Assembly (NCBI GenBank): GCA_035235625.1
Contig: CP141150.1
Span: 26,490,756-26,554,755 of the forward strand
Direction: 5' to 3'
Source: Saururus chinensis
Lineage: Eukaryota > Streptophyta > Magnoliopsida > Piperales > Saururaceae
Length of the DNA stretch: 64,000 bases
Shown here piece by piece: positions 34,756 to 47,720 of the stretch. The stretch's first letter is position 1; each line of letters starts with the position of its first letter. The notes under the pieces were generated by a model, which was not told the DNA's origin, did no database searches, and saw only the letters and a program-made list of their open reading frames with translations. The translations under genes and the position numbers were made by a program.

Positions 34756-35049
34756 GGGTGAAGTGCCCATGGACTAGACAGTAACTCATGCACATAGTTC
34801 TATCATAGTTTAACCTCTAGGCGAAATGTTCATACTGAACTCAACAAGAGTTGGCGCCCTAGCCCTGTCGAAGTCCCATACTATGAACAAGACATACAAA
34901 CTAATCCATCATTAAGGCCTTAGTTAACATATTTGCCAACATCTCAGAAGTAGGAAAATGGTTTACCACCAACTTTTCTTTTTTGTAGCATGTCAAATAC
35001 AAAGTAGTAATGTACTTCGATGTGTTGACATTTGGCGTTGATTTCTCCA

Positions 35050-37212
35050 TTTTTTAGTGTCAACACAGTTTCCAGATTCTCACAGAACATGTGGACGGGA
35101 GAATCAGCCCAACTCTCTTGCCTAAGCCTGACTAGAAAATCTTTAATCCAAACTTCGAAGCTGCTAAATTGTATGCATAAAATTCAGCTTCTATGGTTAA
35201 CTTTGTTACACTATTTTGCTTCTTACTAGCGCTCAAGCTATAGCACCGCCTCCAAACATGAAAACAAAATATATAGTAGATTTCCTGTCATCTGGGTTTC
35301 CAGCATAGTTCTAATCATTATGACCAGCAAATGACAGATCCTCAACCTGATAGGTGAGTTTCATACCCTTTGTTCCCAAGAAGTACCTAAAAACTCGTTT
35401 CACTACTTTCAAGTGAGGTATACCTAGGCTTTCCTAGTATCTACTCAAGAGCCCTACAACATATCTCAAATCAGGTCAAGTATAGGCCATGACATACATT
35501 ACGTTATAAATAGCCTGTGCATAAATCACTGACTCCATTTTGAGTCTATCCTTGTTAGAGGATAATGTTTGACTTTTAGATAAAATTGTACCCTTATAAA
35601 TAGGAGACTCTATTGTTTTACAACCAATCACATCAAAGAATTTTAGAATGCTTTATATGTATGATTATTGGGATATACAAAGCAACCTTACTTTTCTATA
35701 TTGGTCAATCTTCATACCAAGTATGTAGGAGGCCTCACCCATATCTTTCATTTCAAATTGGGTCTTGAGATACTCCTTTAGATTGATTATTAAGCTCAAG
35801 TCATTTACCATCAAAAGAATATCATCTTCATAGAGGGAGAGTAACATAAATCTATTTTCATCCTTAAAGGAGTAGACACAATGATCATATTCATTTGGTA
35901 TGAACTCATACTCACTAATCACCTTCTGAAAATGAAAAACTATTGCCTAGGAGAGTGTTTAAGCCTATATAAAGACTTTATGAGTTTGCATACCTTGTGT
36001 TCCTCTCTAAGAATAATAAAGCCTCAGGCTATTCCATGTAAATCTCCTTCTCTAAATAACCATTTAGGAATACAACCTTTACATCTATTTGATGTAACTC
36101 TAAATCTAATTGCGCCACTATAGCTAATAGACATCTGATAGATGTGAATCTAGTCACAGTTGAATTGGTTTCCTTGAAGTCAGTACTCCTAATTTGGGTG
36201 AAACCTTTAGCTACCAATCTTGCCTTATATTTATCTATAGACTTATATGCCTTGAGCTTTTTTTTGAAGATCCGCTATGACCAATAGGCTTTCTTTCACT
36301 CGGCAAGTCAACAACTTCTCAGACTTAGTTCTTCATAATGGAATTCATTTCCTCTTGAATAACTGATTGTCATTCCTTGGAATCTGGACTATCCATTGCC
36401 TGCTCATAGGTCAAAGGATCATCAGATAAATGTTCATCTGTTGTTACTTTATCCTCTCCTAACATGGCATAGAACTAAGTCTACTCTTTTAGTAGGAATT
36501 TTAGAGTCTATGTCTTCTTTTAGAAAATAAGCATCCCTAGATTTAATGACCCTCACTGTCCCATTAATATGGTGCACTACAAATTGTACCCCTTAGAGTG
36601 TTCATTGTACCCTATTGTTTTAGGGTCCAGTTTACTTCTATGTTAGTCATGTACTTTTATATGTGCCTTAGATACCCATACTCTAAGATGACATAAGACT
36701 AGACATCTACCTATCCATAACTCATAAGATGTCCCGTTGACAAACTTAGAGGGTACACTTTTAAGTACATACATATAGGTATCTAATGCCTCACCCCAAA
36801 AGTTTATTCCTAGTTTTGAGTAGATTAATAGGATCTAATCATGTCTTAGGAGGGTTCTGCTTCTCCTTACAGTAACTCCATTTTGTTGAGGAGTATAGGG
36901 TAGGGTGTATTGGAATATTATTCTTAGATTGGTGAAATAGTCTTTAAACTCATCAAAGGTGTATTCCCCACATCTAATCCATTCTTATGAATTTAATTAA
37001 CCGACCTAATTGAGTCTCTACTTCAGCCTGAAATTATTTGAATTTCTAAAAAACTTCATACTCCGCTTTAGGAGGTACATATAACCAAACTTATAAAACA
37101 ATCATCTATGAATGTAATAAAGTACATCATCCCTCTATGGGTTTATGTACATTCCAAGACCCACATATGTCTGAGTGAACGACCTCTAAAAGGTCTATGA
37201 CATGCTTACCCA
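35050..37212 (-). pseudogene. Ty1-copia polyprotein remnant (integrase, RT, RNase H)
   Basis: Read on the minus strand. 37210-37020 encodes the integrase start (HVIDLLEVVHSDICGSWNV). 36217-36029 is the first RT block (MVAKGFTQIRSTDF and LHQIDVKVVFLNGYLEKEIYM). 35922-35665 is the RT catalytic region, with YEDDILLMV where copia has Y-V-D-D, and GEASYILGMKI. 35540-35170 is RNase H-like (HLKVVKRVFRYFLGTKG, NPDDRKSTIYFVFMFGGGAIA). Many stops and shifts; no functional protein. The 5' side is cut by the CACTA fragment at 37213. Confidence 0.85.
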
Positions 37213-37543
37213 GTAGCGACGTTTGTAAAAATGCATCATTAATAGTTTTGAATTTTAAAAAAAATTTAAAATATATATCATTTAGTGATGCTTATAAAAG
37301 CGTTGCTAATAACATAAGTAGTAGCGACGCATAAATTAAAGTGTCGTTAAAACTGTAAGTATTAGTGACATATGAAAATATGCGTCGCTAATAGACTACC
37401 AGTAGCGACGCTTAGTATTACGTGTCGCTAATATTGGGTTTTTTTTGCGACGGTTTTTTATATGTCGTTATTATTACTTTTTAGGGACGCATAGTATTGT
37501 GACGCTTATATAAGCATCGCTAACACCCAATTTTGTTGTAGTG
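37213..37543 (-). mobile_element. CACTA (En/Spm-type) terminal fragment
   Basis: In reverse complement it starts CACTACAACAAAATTGGG, the conserved CACTA terminus, followed by many subterminal copies of TAGCGACGC / GCGTCGCTA in both orientations. The other end (37213, CAGTAGCGACG) lacks the CACTAC end, so the copy is truncated or internally deleted. No coding sequence. Confidence 0.75.
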
Positions 37544-38657
37544 AACACAATTTGCATTTGGCAAGTTGGCAGCAGCTCCATTAAAATCCGCTTTGTTTTT
37601 CCTATTTTTCTCTTTGTTTTTTTAGATGCTCAGTGCATATTGTTAATTTGTTATGAGCCCTTGTTAAGAGATTTATAGTAAAATAATCTATGATCCATAC
37701 GATAGATAGGAAAATCATAGAATAAAGTAAGATCATGGAAAGCCCGAGCTAGTGTAAAAACTCATGCAACTACTTTAAGTCAATTAACAAAAGAAGTAAG
37801 AAAGTAAATTCAATACTCCCTTAACCGACCATTTAGCTACCTGCAAGGTACTCCTTGAATTGTGTTATTCCTACTCCACCACTGCTACTTTGTGGCGTTT
37901 TCTTCCGATGCGTGCAAACGAATTCTTCTTCTTGAACTTTAGCAACCAATCTCTTCCTTGGGTGAATTGTGTTGCGTGTTGACAGCTCTCAATCAAATAT
38001 GATAATCCAACTCTCAAAACAATTGTACGAAAATCCCAAGTTAGTAATTCATCAAATTCAATTGGCATCTTAATTATCTAAAAGAAAAAAGTGAACTTCT
38101 CTAAAAAACAAAAACTTCCATTTTTTTATCAAAGAAGAAGCTTTTTTTTTTCTCACATTTAAAAGGATATTATCTAGCTTGGTAAGTTAGTGGGTGTAGC
38201 TGGAATTCTATTTGGAAATCATTCTAACTAAAATGAACTAAAATCGGCAAATCTGGTATATCTAGTAGATCTCATAGGCCGTTTGATAGTGGAAGATGTT
38301 AATCAATCAAAAACACAGAAGAAAGCTTTTATGAACTTCATATGGACAATATTTGATCAATCATAAATTGGGCACTACAAAACTGTGCACTTCACTAGGA
38401 CTATCCCTATCAATCCCACAAAATTTTCCATGAAAATTTAAATTTTGTCCATAAATGAATATGCAATAATTGATTTGCTTCTAAGGATGACATGTCTTCC
38501 ACCCCTTGTTTTAGCCGGCCCACAATGCCTATACATAGATGGTAGATATCCACCAATTGCCTTAAAGGAGGTGTGCTGGCTGAAAGAGGGGGTGGGGGAC
38601 TTCTCATTCTACTTCTAAAACTATATGAAATACCAAATCTAAGTGGCGTGTGTTATT
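37544..38657. other. AT-rich spacer, no recognised gene
   Basis: Short frames only (for example 37871-38068, -). No domain recognised. Confidence 0.4.
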
Positions 38658-40402
38658 AATTTACCATTGATTTACCAAAATGGCCCTAGAATATATCATA
38701 TTAAAGAAAATATCACAATTTTCTATGTACTACTAGAAATGGCCTTGCACACATGCGATCCCCACACACATTTGGTAGAAATTGTAAAGTACCCATCTTC
38801 TATTTTCTTTATTTTTACTTCTCCAACCCACAACCTTCCTTTGACAATGGCTCTGGCTCTGGCTCTGGCTCTGGCTCTACTTCCTTCACCATTGTTTGCC
38901 TCCTCCTTCACCGTCTTCTACTCTTCCCCTCCTCTGCCACTTCCTCTTCCCCTCCCCCTTCTCTTCTTTCTCCTCCTCCTCTTCCTTTACCCCTTCTCCC
39001 CCTTGGCCACTTCCTCCTCCTCCTCCTCCTTCCTTGACTTCGACATGACTAGCACAAACTAGCCAACATAGCTATTCAAAATATATTTTATTCTTCAAGT
39101 TCAAGTCTTAAAAAATGGACTCTTAAACATAAAGTACTCAAAACCAAAACTGGGTTTTATTTTAGCTTGATTTTGAGCCTTTTCCAATCTCAAGCAAACC
39201 TCATACTGGTAGTTGGTAAACGTTAGTTAATACCCGACATGCATATTTATTGTAGTAAAGGAGCATTAAGATATCATTTAGAGTAGAAGTATCTCCCTAA
39301 ATATTTATAATGAACCATCCCAACTAATCAAATAGATAAATAAGAAAATAAAGTATATTATAAACACACAACTATTGACTATCAATTGCCAACTTCTAAC
39401 TATTGAATGCTGTCTATCAATATTTTGACTATTGACTATTAACTGTCAAATATCAGTAAAAGAAGCTACTATAACTGTAGAAGAAGGTCTCCAATGTTAT
39501 TGAGGAGATAGTTCATTGATGGCAGACTCCATATCGTTTGACACCAGGTACCTCAATCTTCTTTTGCATTGGGAAACTTCTTCTCCTGCAATGACGACTT
39601 CTTTTATGGATATGTGATACTTGATAATTGGAGGTTGATAGTCAACAATCAATAATTGTATGGTTAAATTATACTTTATTTTTTATTTATCTAACTGGTT
39701 TGTTGAGATAGTTCATTAAAAATATTGAGGGAGACACTGCCACTCAGAATGTTGTCTTACTTCCCCTTTACTACAATAAATCTATATGTCGATTGTCTAT
39801 TATTGATTTTGAGTACAAGGTATGTTCAGGATTGGGATAAGCTCAAATATAATATGAAAATAAATTGTTCATAGGTCCATTTTTAATATTTATGATTGTA
39901 CATAAAAATAATTTTTTAATAGCTCCGCTAACTAGTTTGTGATTGGTCTTGTCAAATTCTAGAAGGAGGAAGAGGAGATAACTGAGAAGAAGAAAGGGAA
40001 GAAGAAGAAGAAGATAGAGAGGAGGGGAGAAGGAAGAGGAGAGAGGAAGGGAGGAGGAAGTGGTGGAGAAGGAGGTGGGGGTGGGGGAGGGGAGGAAGAG
40101 GTGGTGGTAGCAAAGGGAAGGAGGAGATGCTGGAAGAGGAGGAGAGACGAAGGTAGAGGTAATGTAGTCTATGAGCGAGGCAATGGAGTTGGTGGCAGAT
40201 GTGGTGGAATCGATGGTAGAAGTAGCGGAGCCGGTGGCGGAGGGAATTAGTGAAGTGAAAAGAAAGAAAATAAGAGAGGTACTTTAAATAATTCCCCCAC
40301 ATGCATAGGGGTTCATATGTACGCATGGCTATTTCTAATATTACATAGAAATTGATGAAAATTTTTGTAATACAATATATTCTATGGCTATTGATGTAAA
40401 TT
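38658..40402. mobile_element. 1.75-kb foldback (hairpin) element with ~0.8-kb arms
   Basis: The left half and the reverse complement of the right half match along nearly their full length: 38660-38830 with 40400-40260, the CT-rich block 38880-39030 with the GA-rich block 40250-39960, and 39060-39420 with 39960-39640, including 'TTTATTGTAGTAAAGG', 'TATTTTTAATGAAC' versus 'TATTTATAATGAAC', and 'TAGATAAATAA'. The loop is about 39430-39620. No transposase. Terminal motif and target duplication could not be fixed, so the superfamily (foldback versus MULE) is open. Confidence 0.7.
38849..38878 (+). repeat. Hexanucleotide microsatellite (GGCTCT)5
   Basis: Five perfect GGCTCT copies in the left arm of the foldback element; the right arm lacks them, so the expansion is later than the arms. 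Confidence 0.85.
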
Positions 40403-43142
40403 TCTCTTTCTTCAATCTCATTTTTTAATTTTTACACCTCTTTAATTTCTCTAAGCTATTAATTTTAAGGACTGACTCAACCAAGACACACATATAATCA
40501 ATTTTTCAAGAACTATGCAAGACTCAAAATATAGACATATTGATTGACTTTGGTTTTTCATGAAACATGTCAACACTAATATCTCACCTATACACATATT
40601 GAAGGAAATAGTTGCACAATATATTGAAGTCTAACATTTGTTTGTGCAAAAAGAAACTTCAAATTAAGTAAAAAGAAAGCTCAATATTAATTTTAAGTGT
40701 TTAAAAATATGAATTTATTTTTTAAAGAATGTGTCTATATGCACCGCACCCTAACCCCAATAACCTTATAAAGCCCCTCTCTAACTTATAAGTAAAACAG
40801 GGTACTGAAGATGTGTTCTATTTTAAAATGAGCACTTACAAAGAAAAAAATCAGTTTTTAAATAACTCCACGCCTGGTTCGACTTGGCTGACTCGACTTG
40901 ACAAAGCCGCTGCCAAGTCAATCAATCTGGCGGGACAACTGTGCGCAAACCAAACCTTCAATTGGCCCCAAAAATAGACCAGACCTGAACTTAACTGCTA
41001 TATGTTGCAACATGCTCCAGGACATTGCAGGGATGCAGCGTGCGGTAGTAGACAAGTCACCTTCAGCTGCACGGTAGATAGCACCCAACCAACTCTAGAA
41101 ACCTGACTCCAAATAAACAAGAATAATTACTCGGAGAAAAGGTTTCGTCTTCATTGCATTTTATTAATAATTGCAATTCTTCTGAAAAGATGAGAATCAC
41201 CAAATCCTATGACATGAATACGGCAATAAAGAACTTGCATTTGGTGAGTTGTCCAATGCGATTCCTATTCAAGACTGCATGAGATTTAAGAGATGGAAAA
41301 TCACTTTCAGTCTGTGGAAGAAAATGTTCTTGAGCTTTTATAGAATACGTGCATATTCTTGCATCCCTGTCAGGAAATATTCTTGACCAATCGAGTTCTT
41401 CTGCTTAGACCAAAAAATGTTGTCTGATACTATTAATCGATTATGTCTATCTTTGTCTAAATTCTGGTCCTCCGGAAATGATTTGGAGAAAAGCAACTCC
41501 CCTGAAAGTGCCATTGATGCCGAGATCTGCGTGTCTTACTCGCATTTAGTAGTAAGCACGAGATTCAACTTTTCAAGTACAACTTCAATGTTATTGGTGC
41601 GTTTGGTTGGTCCAGGGCACCCCCCACCTAACCTTGAGAAAACATCTTTATATGGCAAGGTGGTCTATGACGCAGTTAGGTATTATTAAATTTGTCAACC
41701 AACTAAAAAGGTTTAAGTTTATAAGAAGTTTCGTGCTACATGCATCTCAGCTTAATATCTAGGGTTTTTGGGCGTTAATAGCATATATAAGTTAAAAATG
41801 TTAATAATGGCATTAACAAATGATTATTAAGATTAGTTACATTGTTTAGTGAAAAGACTAATATACCATTCACATATAAAAATGTAAACACTGAATTGCG
41901 CATTCTAGATCTGAATCTAGATGCCCTAATCCCGAAATTGGAGGGCGATTTCCTCCTCTCCCGAGCAACCGGAAATCATCGATTGTTGCCGTCCCTCCTC
42001 TGACACTGAGTCTAGAGCTACCGGCAATCCATCCACCATTACATATTTCCCTCATCCTACACCGGAAAAATATTATTATCTCCTAAGCAATCAAAGATTA
42101 GTCCGCAATCATCGTCGTTTCTCCACCTTCACCGGCGACCAAAACTTCTCTCCCTTGCTTATTGAAAGTAGTATATCTACTTATTGAGTATATCCAGACT
42201 GAAAGTAATTTTGAGTATTTTATATTACTTAATGAAAACAAATATCTAGCTATAGAAAAATGTTAAGATTTTGAGCATTTTTTACAGTTATTTTACTGGA
42301 ATTTTAAAAAATGGAGGTGTTATTTTACTTCTAAAATCTTTACAGCATGATATCAACATATTGTGTTTTATTGTGATAAGCAATTAGTACTATTTCTAAA
42401 CTTTATTTTAGATGGATGTATGAAATTTTTAAGTTGGGGTTTTCTCATAGTATTCTATAATTTTGTATAATTTATGTTTTATTATGTCGAGTTATTTTTT
42501 ACCAAATATAAGTTATGCAAAATGCAGAAGTCTTAGAGTTTGATTTAAAGTTGTTATAGTCAAGTGAGATTTGGAATTGACAAACTTGAAAAATAGGAAC
42601 AATATGTTCTTATTGATCAAGGTTTGATTGAAGAATGTGAATAGTTTTATAGCATATCCAAATAACATTGGCATGCATAAATCACTTGGAAAAAGGTTAA
42701 GAAGTGATTATAATAGTTTATAAAAAATTTTAGGTAAAAATGGCAAAATTATAAATTATTAGGTAGAAAGATCGATTGTTGCACATAACTATTGAACAAA
42801 ATAATCAATTGATGGAACATAATTTCAGAATACATATGAATTGAACCCTGATACATGATTGATTTGTACATAATATAGCCTTGTGCAAAACGAAGTCAAG
42901 AGTTATCGATCAATTGCTTTCGATCTCGTGAAAAATTGTGCACATTGAAAAAAATGACCGACGATCGATCATTTCAAGGACTTTTACCTAATTTAAGTCA
43001 TTCTTATTTCTATTTCATTCCTTATTCAAGTAGAAGTCCTAAACCGACTTTTTGAGCTATATAAGGGTTATAAAATCACAAATTTTGAGAGAGAAAACCT
43101 AGAGGAGAAAAGAGATTTACACCTTTGATTATTCTTTTTCGA
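40403..43142. other. Non-coding AT-rich region with a possible LTR tail
   Basis: No recognised gene; the 90-residue frame at 41417-41689 (+) has no known domain. Near 42900-43110 GATCGATC words and a TATATAAGGG box (43059-43068) followed by a leader-like GA-rich block suggest an old copia LTR. Confidence 0.35.
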
Positions 43143-43321
43143 CTCATCGTTAAGAGTCTTTTTCGACTCATCGTTAAGACTCTTAACGATGCAAGTCTCC
43201 AGAAATAGACATCTAACAATGTTTTTAGAATAACATTACTAAACTAAGACTTTAGTGATGATTATTTGAAAACATCTTGAAAAGTTGTGACATATATCTA
43301 CACTTCTCACATTTTGTAGTG
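43143..43321 (-). mobile_element. CACTA terminal fragment
   Basis: The reverse complement starts CACTACAAAATGTGAGAAG and runs into AACGATGAGTCG-type subterminal repeats, including a direct duplication of 'CGACTCATCGTTAAGA' at 43140-43190. No coding sequence. Confidence 0.55.
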
Positions 43322-43479
43322 AACAAGAGGAGGTAGAGAGAATAGTACATGGGTTATGCACATAATTACTTTAGAGCATTAACTATTATACATATGTCTT
43401 TATTGCCCCTACCATTAGGAGGAATCTTATCTCAATTCCCCTCCTCACTAGTAAGGGGTTTGAGACTAGGTTCAAGGGT

Positions 43480-43773
43480 CAAAGGCAATTGTGGGCAAGA
43501 ATAATAAGATTTTATTTACTGCTTCTTTTTGTGATAGTTCATTTATGTTGGATGTAGTGGCTGACTTTTCTATTAATGTAGTAGCTAAGTTTGATTATGT
43601 GGTGTCTTTGTCTGATATTGATTCTTTGATGCGGCACGTACGGTTTTGTCATGTGCATGTTAACAAATTACATAGAATGTCCAACATTGGACTCCTTCCT
43701 AAGTTAGCTAGGGATATGTGTGTGTGTGTGTGTGTGTGTGAAGACTGCTTGGCAGGCAAAATGAGTAGGTAGA
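43480..43773 (+). pseudogene. Ty1-copia gag-pre-integrase fragment with a (TG)12 insertion
   Basis: Encodes a copia GAG-pre-integrase zinc-finger segment: HVRFCHVHVNKLHRMSNIGL, LLPKLARD, then C..C before LAGKMSR (the HHCC-type 'H..lGH.n...l..m...gliP.l...C..C..gK..R'). A (TG)n run at 43717-43740 lies between the conserved positions and has expanded the protein by CVCVCVC. The fragment is cut at both ends. Confidence 0.65.
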
Positions 43774-43859
43774 GGTGAGGGAAGAGAGAGGAATTTTATT
43801 TTGATTTTTTAAAATTTTTTATTAGTTTTTTTTATTTTTGAAATAAAAAAATTAATTTA

Positions 43860-45070
43860 AAATAAAATACTAATAGTGACGCATATACACGTTGCTATTA
43901 GTATATGTATTAGTGACGTATATGGATATACGTCGCTAATATATATACTAATAGCGACATATATATCTATATGTCGCTATTAGTATTTTTATTTAATTTA
44001 ATTTTTTATTTTTAAATTTAATATTAAAGAATAAAAAATCTAAAAATTAGAAATTAGAGGAGAGAAAGATGACAGAGGGAAGAGAGAGAGAGAGGGAGGA
44101 AAGAGAAAGAGAGAAGGGGGAGAGAGAGAGAGGAGAGGGGAGGGAAGAGAGAGAGGAGAGAGAGAGGGGAGGAGATATGAATTTTTTTATAGAAAATATT
44201 AGTATTCGTGATGTATAAAGTATAAGTCACTAAAAGTAATGTATTTAGCGACAAATAGTCTCATACATCACTAAAAGTACTATATTTAACGACATATAGT
44301 CTAAGACATCGCTAAATACAAACTTTTAGAGACGTATGGAAAATACGTCACTGAAACAATCAAATAGCGATGGTCTTAGTGACTGTCACTAATAATGAAA
44401 GTGTTTTAAAAAAACCCAAAAAATGCCTGCGCGGGCAAAATTTCTCTCGCAAGCGAAAATTCACCCGCACCGTATAAATCCCCCCCAGTACATCTGCCTT
44501 TGCATTTCGCCCTCCACCTGTCACCCACTGCCCACCGCCGCAGTCGTGCCGCACTACCGCCCTGTCGCCTCTGCCGCCCTGAGCCCATTCCCCACCGTCC
44601 TCCGCCCCCCCGACCCCCTCCGGATTGCCCTTCTACCCTCTTCTCCTCCCCCCTCCGCAGGGACTGCCCCGTTGGCCTCCGCCATGCAGCCACTCCGCCC
44701 CGTCGCCTCAGCCGCTCCGCTGCCTTTCACCAGTCCTCCGCTCCCCCACCCCTTCCCAATCCCCTCTTCTCCTCCCCCTCTCGTAGTGACCGCCTCGTCG
44801 GCCTCCGCCCCCGCGCAACCACTGCGCCCCGCCGCTCCGTCGCCCAGCTGGCCCCCTCATCTCCTCTCTTCTCCTCCTCTCTCCTCATGGACCACCCCAC
44901 CGGCCTCCACCACAGCTCAGTCGTGCCGCCCCCGTTGCCTCCGCCCATCCCCAGCAGTCCTCCGCCCTCCCTCCCCCAGCCTGCCCCCAACCCTCTTCCC
45001 CGGTGGCTCATCGGCGATTTTTTTAAAAAAAAAATTCGTTATTAGCGACGCATAAAAAGGGTTGCTATTT
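43860..45070. mobile_element. CACTA-type subterminal repeats and GC-rich leader region
   Basis: 43860-44000, 44205-44400 and 45035-45070 are packed with GTCGCTATTAG / CTAATAGCGAC motifs in both orientations, the signature of CACTA subterminal regions. They surround a GA-rich tract (44060-44175) and a strongly GC-rich block (44420-45010) with three degenerate ~140-base repeats around 'CTCTTCTCCTCC' and 'GGCCTCCGCC'. The long Pro/Ser/Ala-rich frames there exist on both strands and follow composition, so I do not call a gene. A small exon-like piece at 45131-45172 (MEFTETFTLPSEKR then GT) may be the first exon of an element gene. Confidence 0.55.
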
Positions 45071-45699
45071 TTTTTAAATAAAAAGGTGGAGGACTAGGGT
45101 TCATCAAAGTCTTGAGAAAGAGTGAAGAAGATGGAATTCACGGAGACCTTTACATTGCCATCGGAAAAGAGGTTAGATTTCTAACCTTGTTACTATGTTT
45201 TTGTTTGGAAGTGAATGTAGGAGTTGGATTATAACTTCACTTGACATGAAAGCATGTATAAAATGATTCTCTATGATATTCTACTATTAGAAATTTGAGA
45301 AATTATGATTTCTATATTTAATGATCATTTGATTACACAAATCATTGTTTGACGTTATCAATAGGTGGTATATGTGTAAACACATTATGACATACTTCTA
45401 AGTTATTTTTGGAAGCTGAGACAGCCTCTACTGTTTCTTCTTGATCGTTGCCACAACCATTGATAGTCGATGACATCACCAATGAAAGGAGGAGATGACA
45501 GTACTGACACTGAGATGCATCAATGCATTGGTGACCAATTGGTCTGTCATTAGCAATGAGGTCGACAAGGCACCGATGAAGAAGGCTATACCATGCCAAC
45601 CTACTATAGATAAGGGTTCTACATATCAGTAGTCATCTTAGCTGGGCTAACACGTTGTGAGTCTACCAATAGTAATTTGGTTTTGGATAAATTTTCAGC

Positions 45700-46230
45700 A
45701 TGAATTGCTATGTTTATAAGCTATTATTATTATGTAATATAATAACATATAATTTGATGCATATTAGTGCAAGAGTATGTAATGATATAATTATTGATGT
45801 TTTGGTGAGTAATTTTGTGTGTAAGAATCCTTGTAATGGATTGTACCCCAAATTGATCTTTAAGGACACATAAGGATAGCAAATCTTAGTGTTTAGCTTA
45901 CTCCTTTGGTGTCTTTTAGCCATGTAATGAAAGTGTTTGGTACAAAATAGAATCATGGTCTTTCAGCTTTTTAAGGATGAGAGTTGTATAAAGTTGCTTC
46001 CTTTAATCGGGATTCAGGTTCAAATGGTCCTATGCAATGTAATACATGAGATTTCTACTATCATAGTAGTTGAGATCTTAGCCACTGGGGTCCATGTGCC
46101 CTTGTCAGCCTTAGCATCATGGATAGATGGAGCGGGGATACTTCAGAATAAAGTTAAATTGTGAGTAGTTCATAATCTAGTGAGAGTGGTTGAACTCCTA
46201 AACATAGCTACCGTGTAATAAATAACATTT
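45700..46230 (+). repeat. Dispersed LTR-like repeat, copy 2
   Basis: Same-orientation diverged copy of 1430-2010 (shared 'TTTAGCCATGTAA', 'ATCATGGTCTT' and later blocks). No coding function. Confidence 0.45.
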
Positions 46231-46659
46231 ATGGCTTACACTTATAGAATAAGCATCTCACAAGTGTGGTTATAGTATTGATTGTAATCATTTGGAAGCA
46301 TTATAATTGAGTATGCTTATTTCACTTATGGATGATCGTCTTATGTTGATAATGGATTATAATAGCTACTTATCATGTGATGATGTGGTGTATTCAAATA
46401 CTTTTATCATTTCATAGTACTTGTTTAACAATCCCAAAAGGTAATTTGTATACTCAGCATCTATATGTTGTAAGTTCATCAAAGTAGGCAAGTTGGGAAT
46501 GTTGTGTTCGAAAAGGACTATTGTAACATCCTGAGCCGAGTCGGGGTCTAGAAATCTTGGATAAAAATTCTCTTCCTTAAACAAGGAAATATCATCTATG
46601 TGCAATAAGTGTAACATTCATTTATGCATTACGGAGCTTCAAAGCTTCATTGCGCACAA

Positions 46660-46808
46660 GACAAAATCTCATAAATCATTAGAATTAGACAAAAATATCA
46701 TAAATCATCGGAGTCAGATAGAAATCTCATAAATCATCAAAGTCAGACAAAAAATCTCATAAATTATGAGAGTCAAATATAAATCTCTTAAATCATCAGA
46801 GTTAAATG
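46660..46808 (+). repeat. ~33-nt tandem repeat, about 5 copies
   Basis: Unit of the form 'AAATCTCATAAATCATC' followed by 'AGAGTCAGACA', with point changes in each copy. Confidence 0.8.
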
Positions 46809-47042
46809 GAAGCTAACAAATTAACGAAATTACTCATCTCTCTCTATCACAGAGAAAAGCAAAACACAACATAGTGGATTGGATTGTATTAGGTCCCATC
46901 TGACCATATTAGATCATAACAGAGTATATCATCATATCATATCATATCAAAATACCTCGGATCATATCGGATTAAAATAGAGCATGACATATATATTATT
47001 TATCATCTTAAGCTAACAACTTAAGATGCACACGCTCTCATA

Positions 47043-47048
<6 letters not shown>

Positions 47049-47118
<70 letters not shown>
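47049..47118. repeat. (TA)35 microsatellite
   Basis: About 70 bases of pure TA. The Ile/Tyr-alternating frame across it is not a gene. Confidence 0.95.
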
Positions 47119-47122
<4 letters not shown>

Positions 47123-47219
47123 CAAAAATGCTTACTCCTTCGAAGTTCCTCAGAAATAGTGGCATTCAGAGTTGCTCCTTCCATCGGGGTGTCCTCTCCA
47201 AGTCTAAAGATGAAAGACT

Positions 47220-47720
47220 GAGCCTCTTCTAGCTTCAACATGTTTCTTTCATTGTGCTTAAAGGCTACAGAAAAACACTCCCTTTTCTCAGGGTTCATAA
47301 CTCTTTACATGCTAGAAGGCATCAAACAGAATCTCCCCTTACCCGGAGAAGCTCCTTACTTTCTGTACCAGTAGGCAATGAATAGAACCTCCTCTTACTC
47401 GAAAATGCTACTCACTTTCTGCGCTCGTAGGCGACAGACAGAATCTCTCCTTACCAGGAGATGCTTCTCACTTTCTATGCCCAGAGGTGTCAGATAGAAT
47501 TGCTCATTACCCAGAGACTCTTTCACCTTTCCATGCACGTAAGTTGCAGACAAAACCTCCCCTTAACCCAGGGATGTTTCTCTCACTGCGTAGCCTTTCA
47601 GTGGAGAACAAAGCCTCCCCTACTCGGGGCCACTTCTCTCATTGTGGCTTGATGATGGATGGAGCCCCACTTTGCTTCGGGCCACTTTTCTTTCTTCAGT
47701 TTTGGAGGGCGATGGGCAGA
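47220..47720 (+). repeat. Degenerate ~60-65-nt tandem repeat
   Basis: Recurring order 'CAGA(C/A)AGAATC', 'CTCCCCTTAC', 'CTTCTCACTTTC' and 'GTAGGC' at about 60-base spacing, seven or so diverged copies. Confidence 0.65.

Noticed and set aside
38373-38390. CACTACAAAACTGTG as a CACTA left end
   Set aside because: No subterminal repeats follow and no matching right end or 3-bp duplication was found; likely chance.
39952-40326. 124-residue minus-strand frame in the GA-rich block
   Set aside because: Lies in the low-complexity arm of the foldback element; no domain.
44423-45055. 210- and 181-residue Pro/Ser/Ala-rich frames (+) with matching frames (-)
   Set aside because: Driven by a GC-rich tandem repeat; no domain, and openness on both strands argues against coding.
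47026-47232. Frame crossing the TA microsatellite
   Set aside because: Alternating Ile-Tyr run from (TA)n; not a gene.
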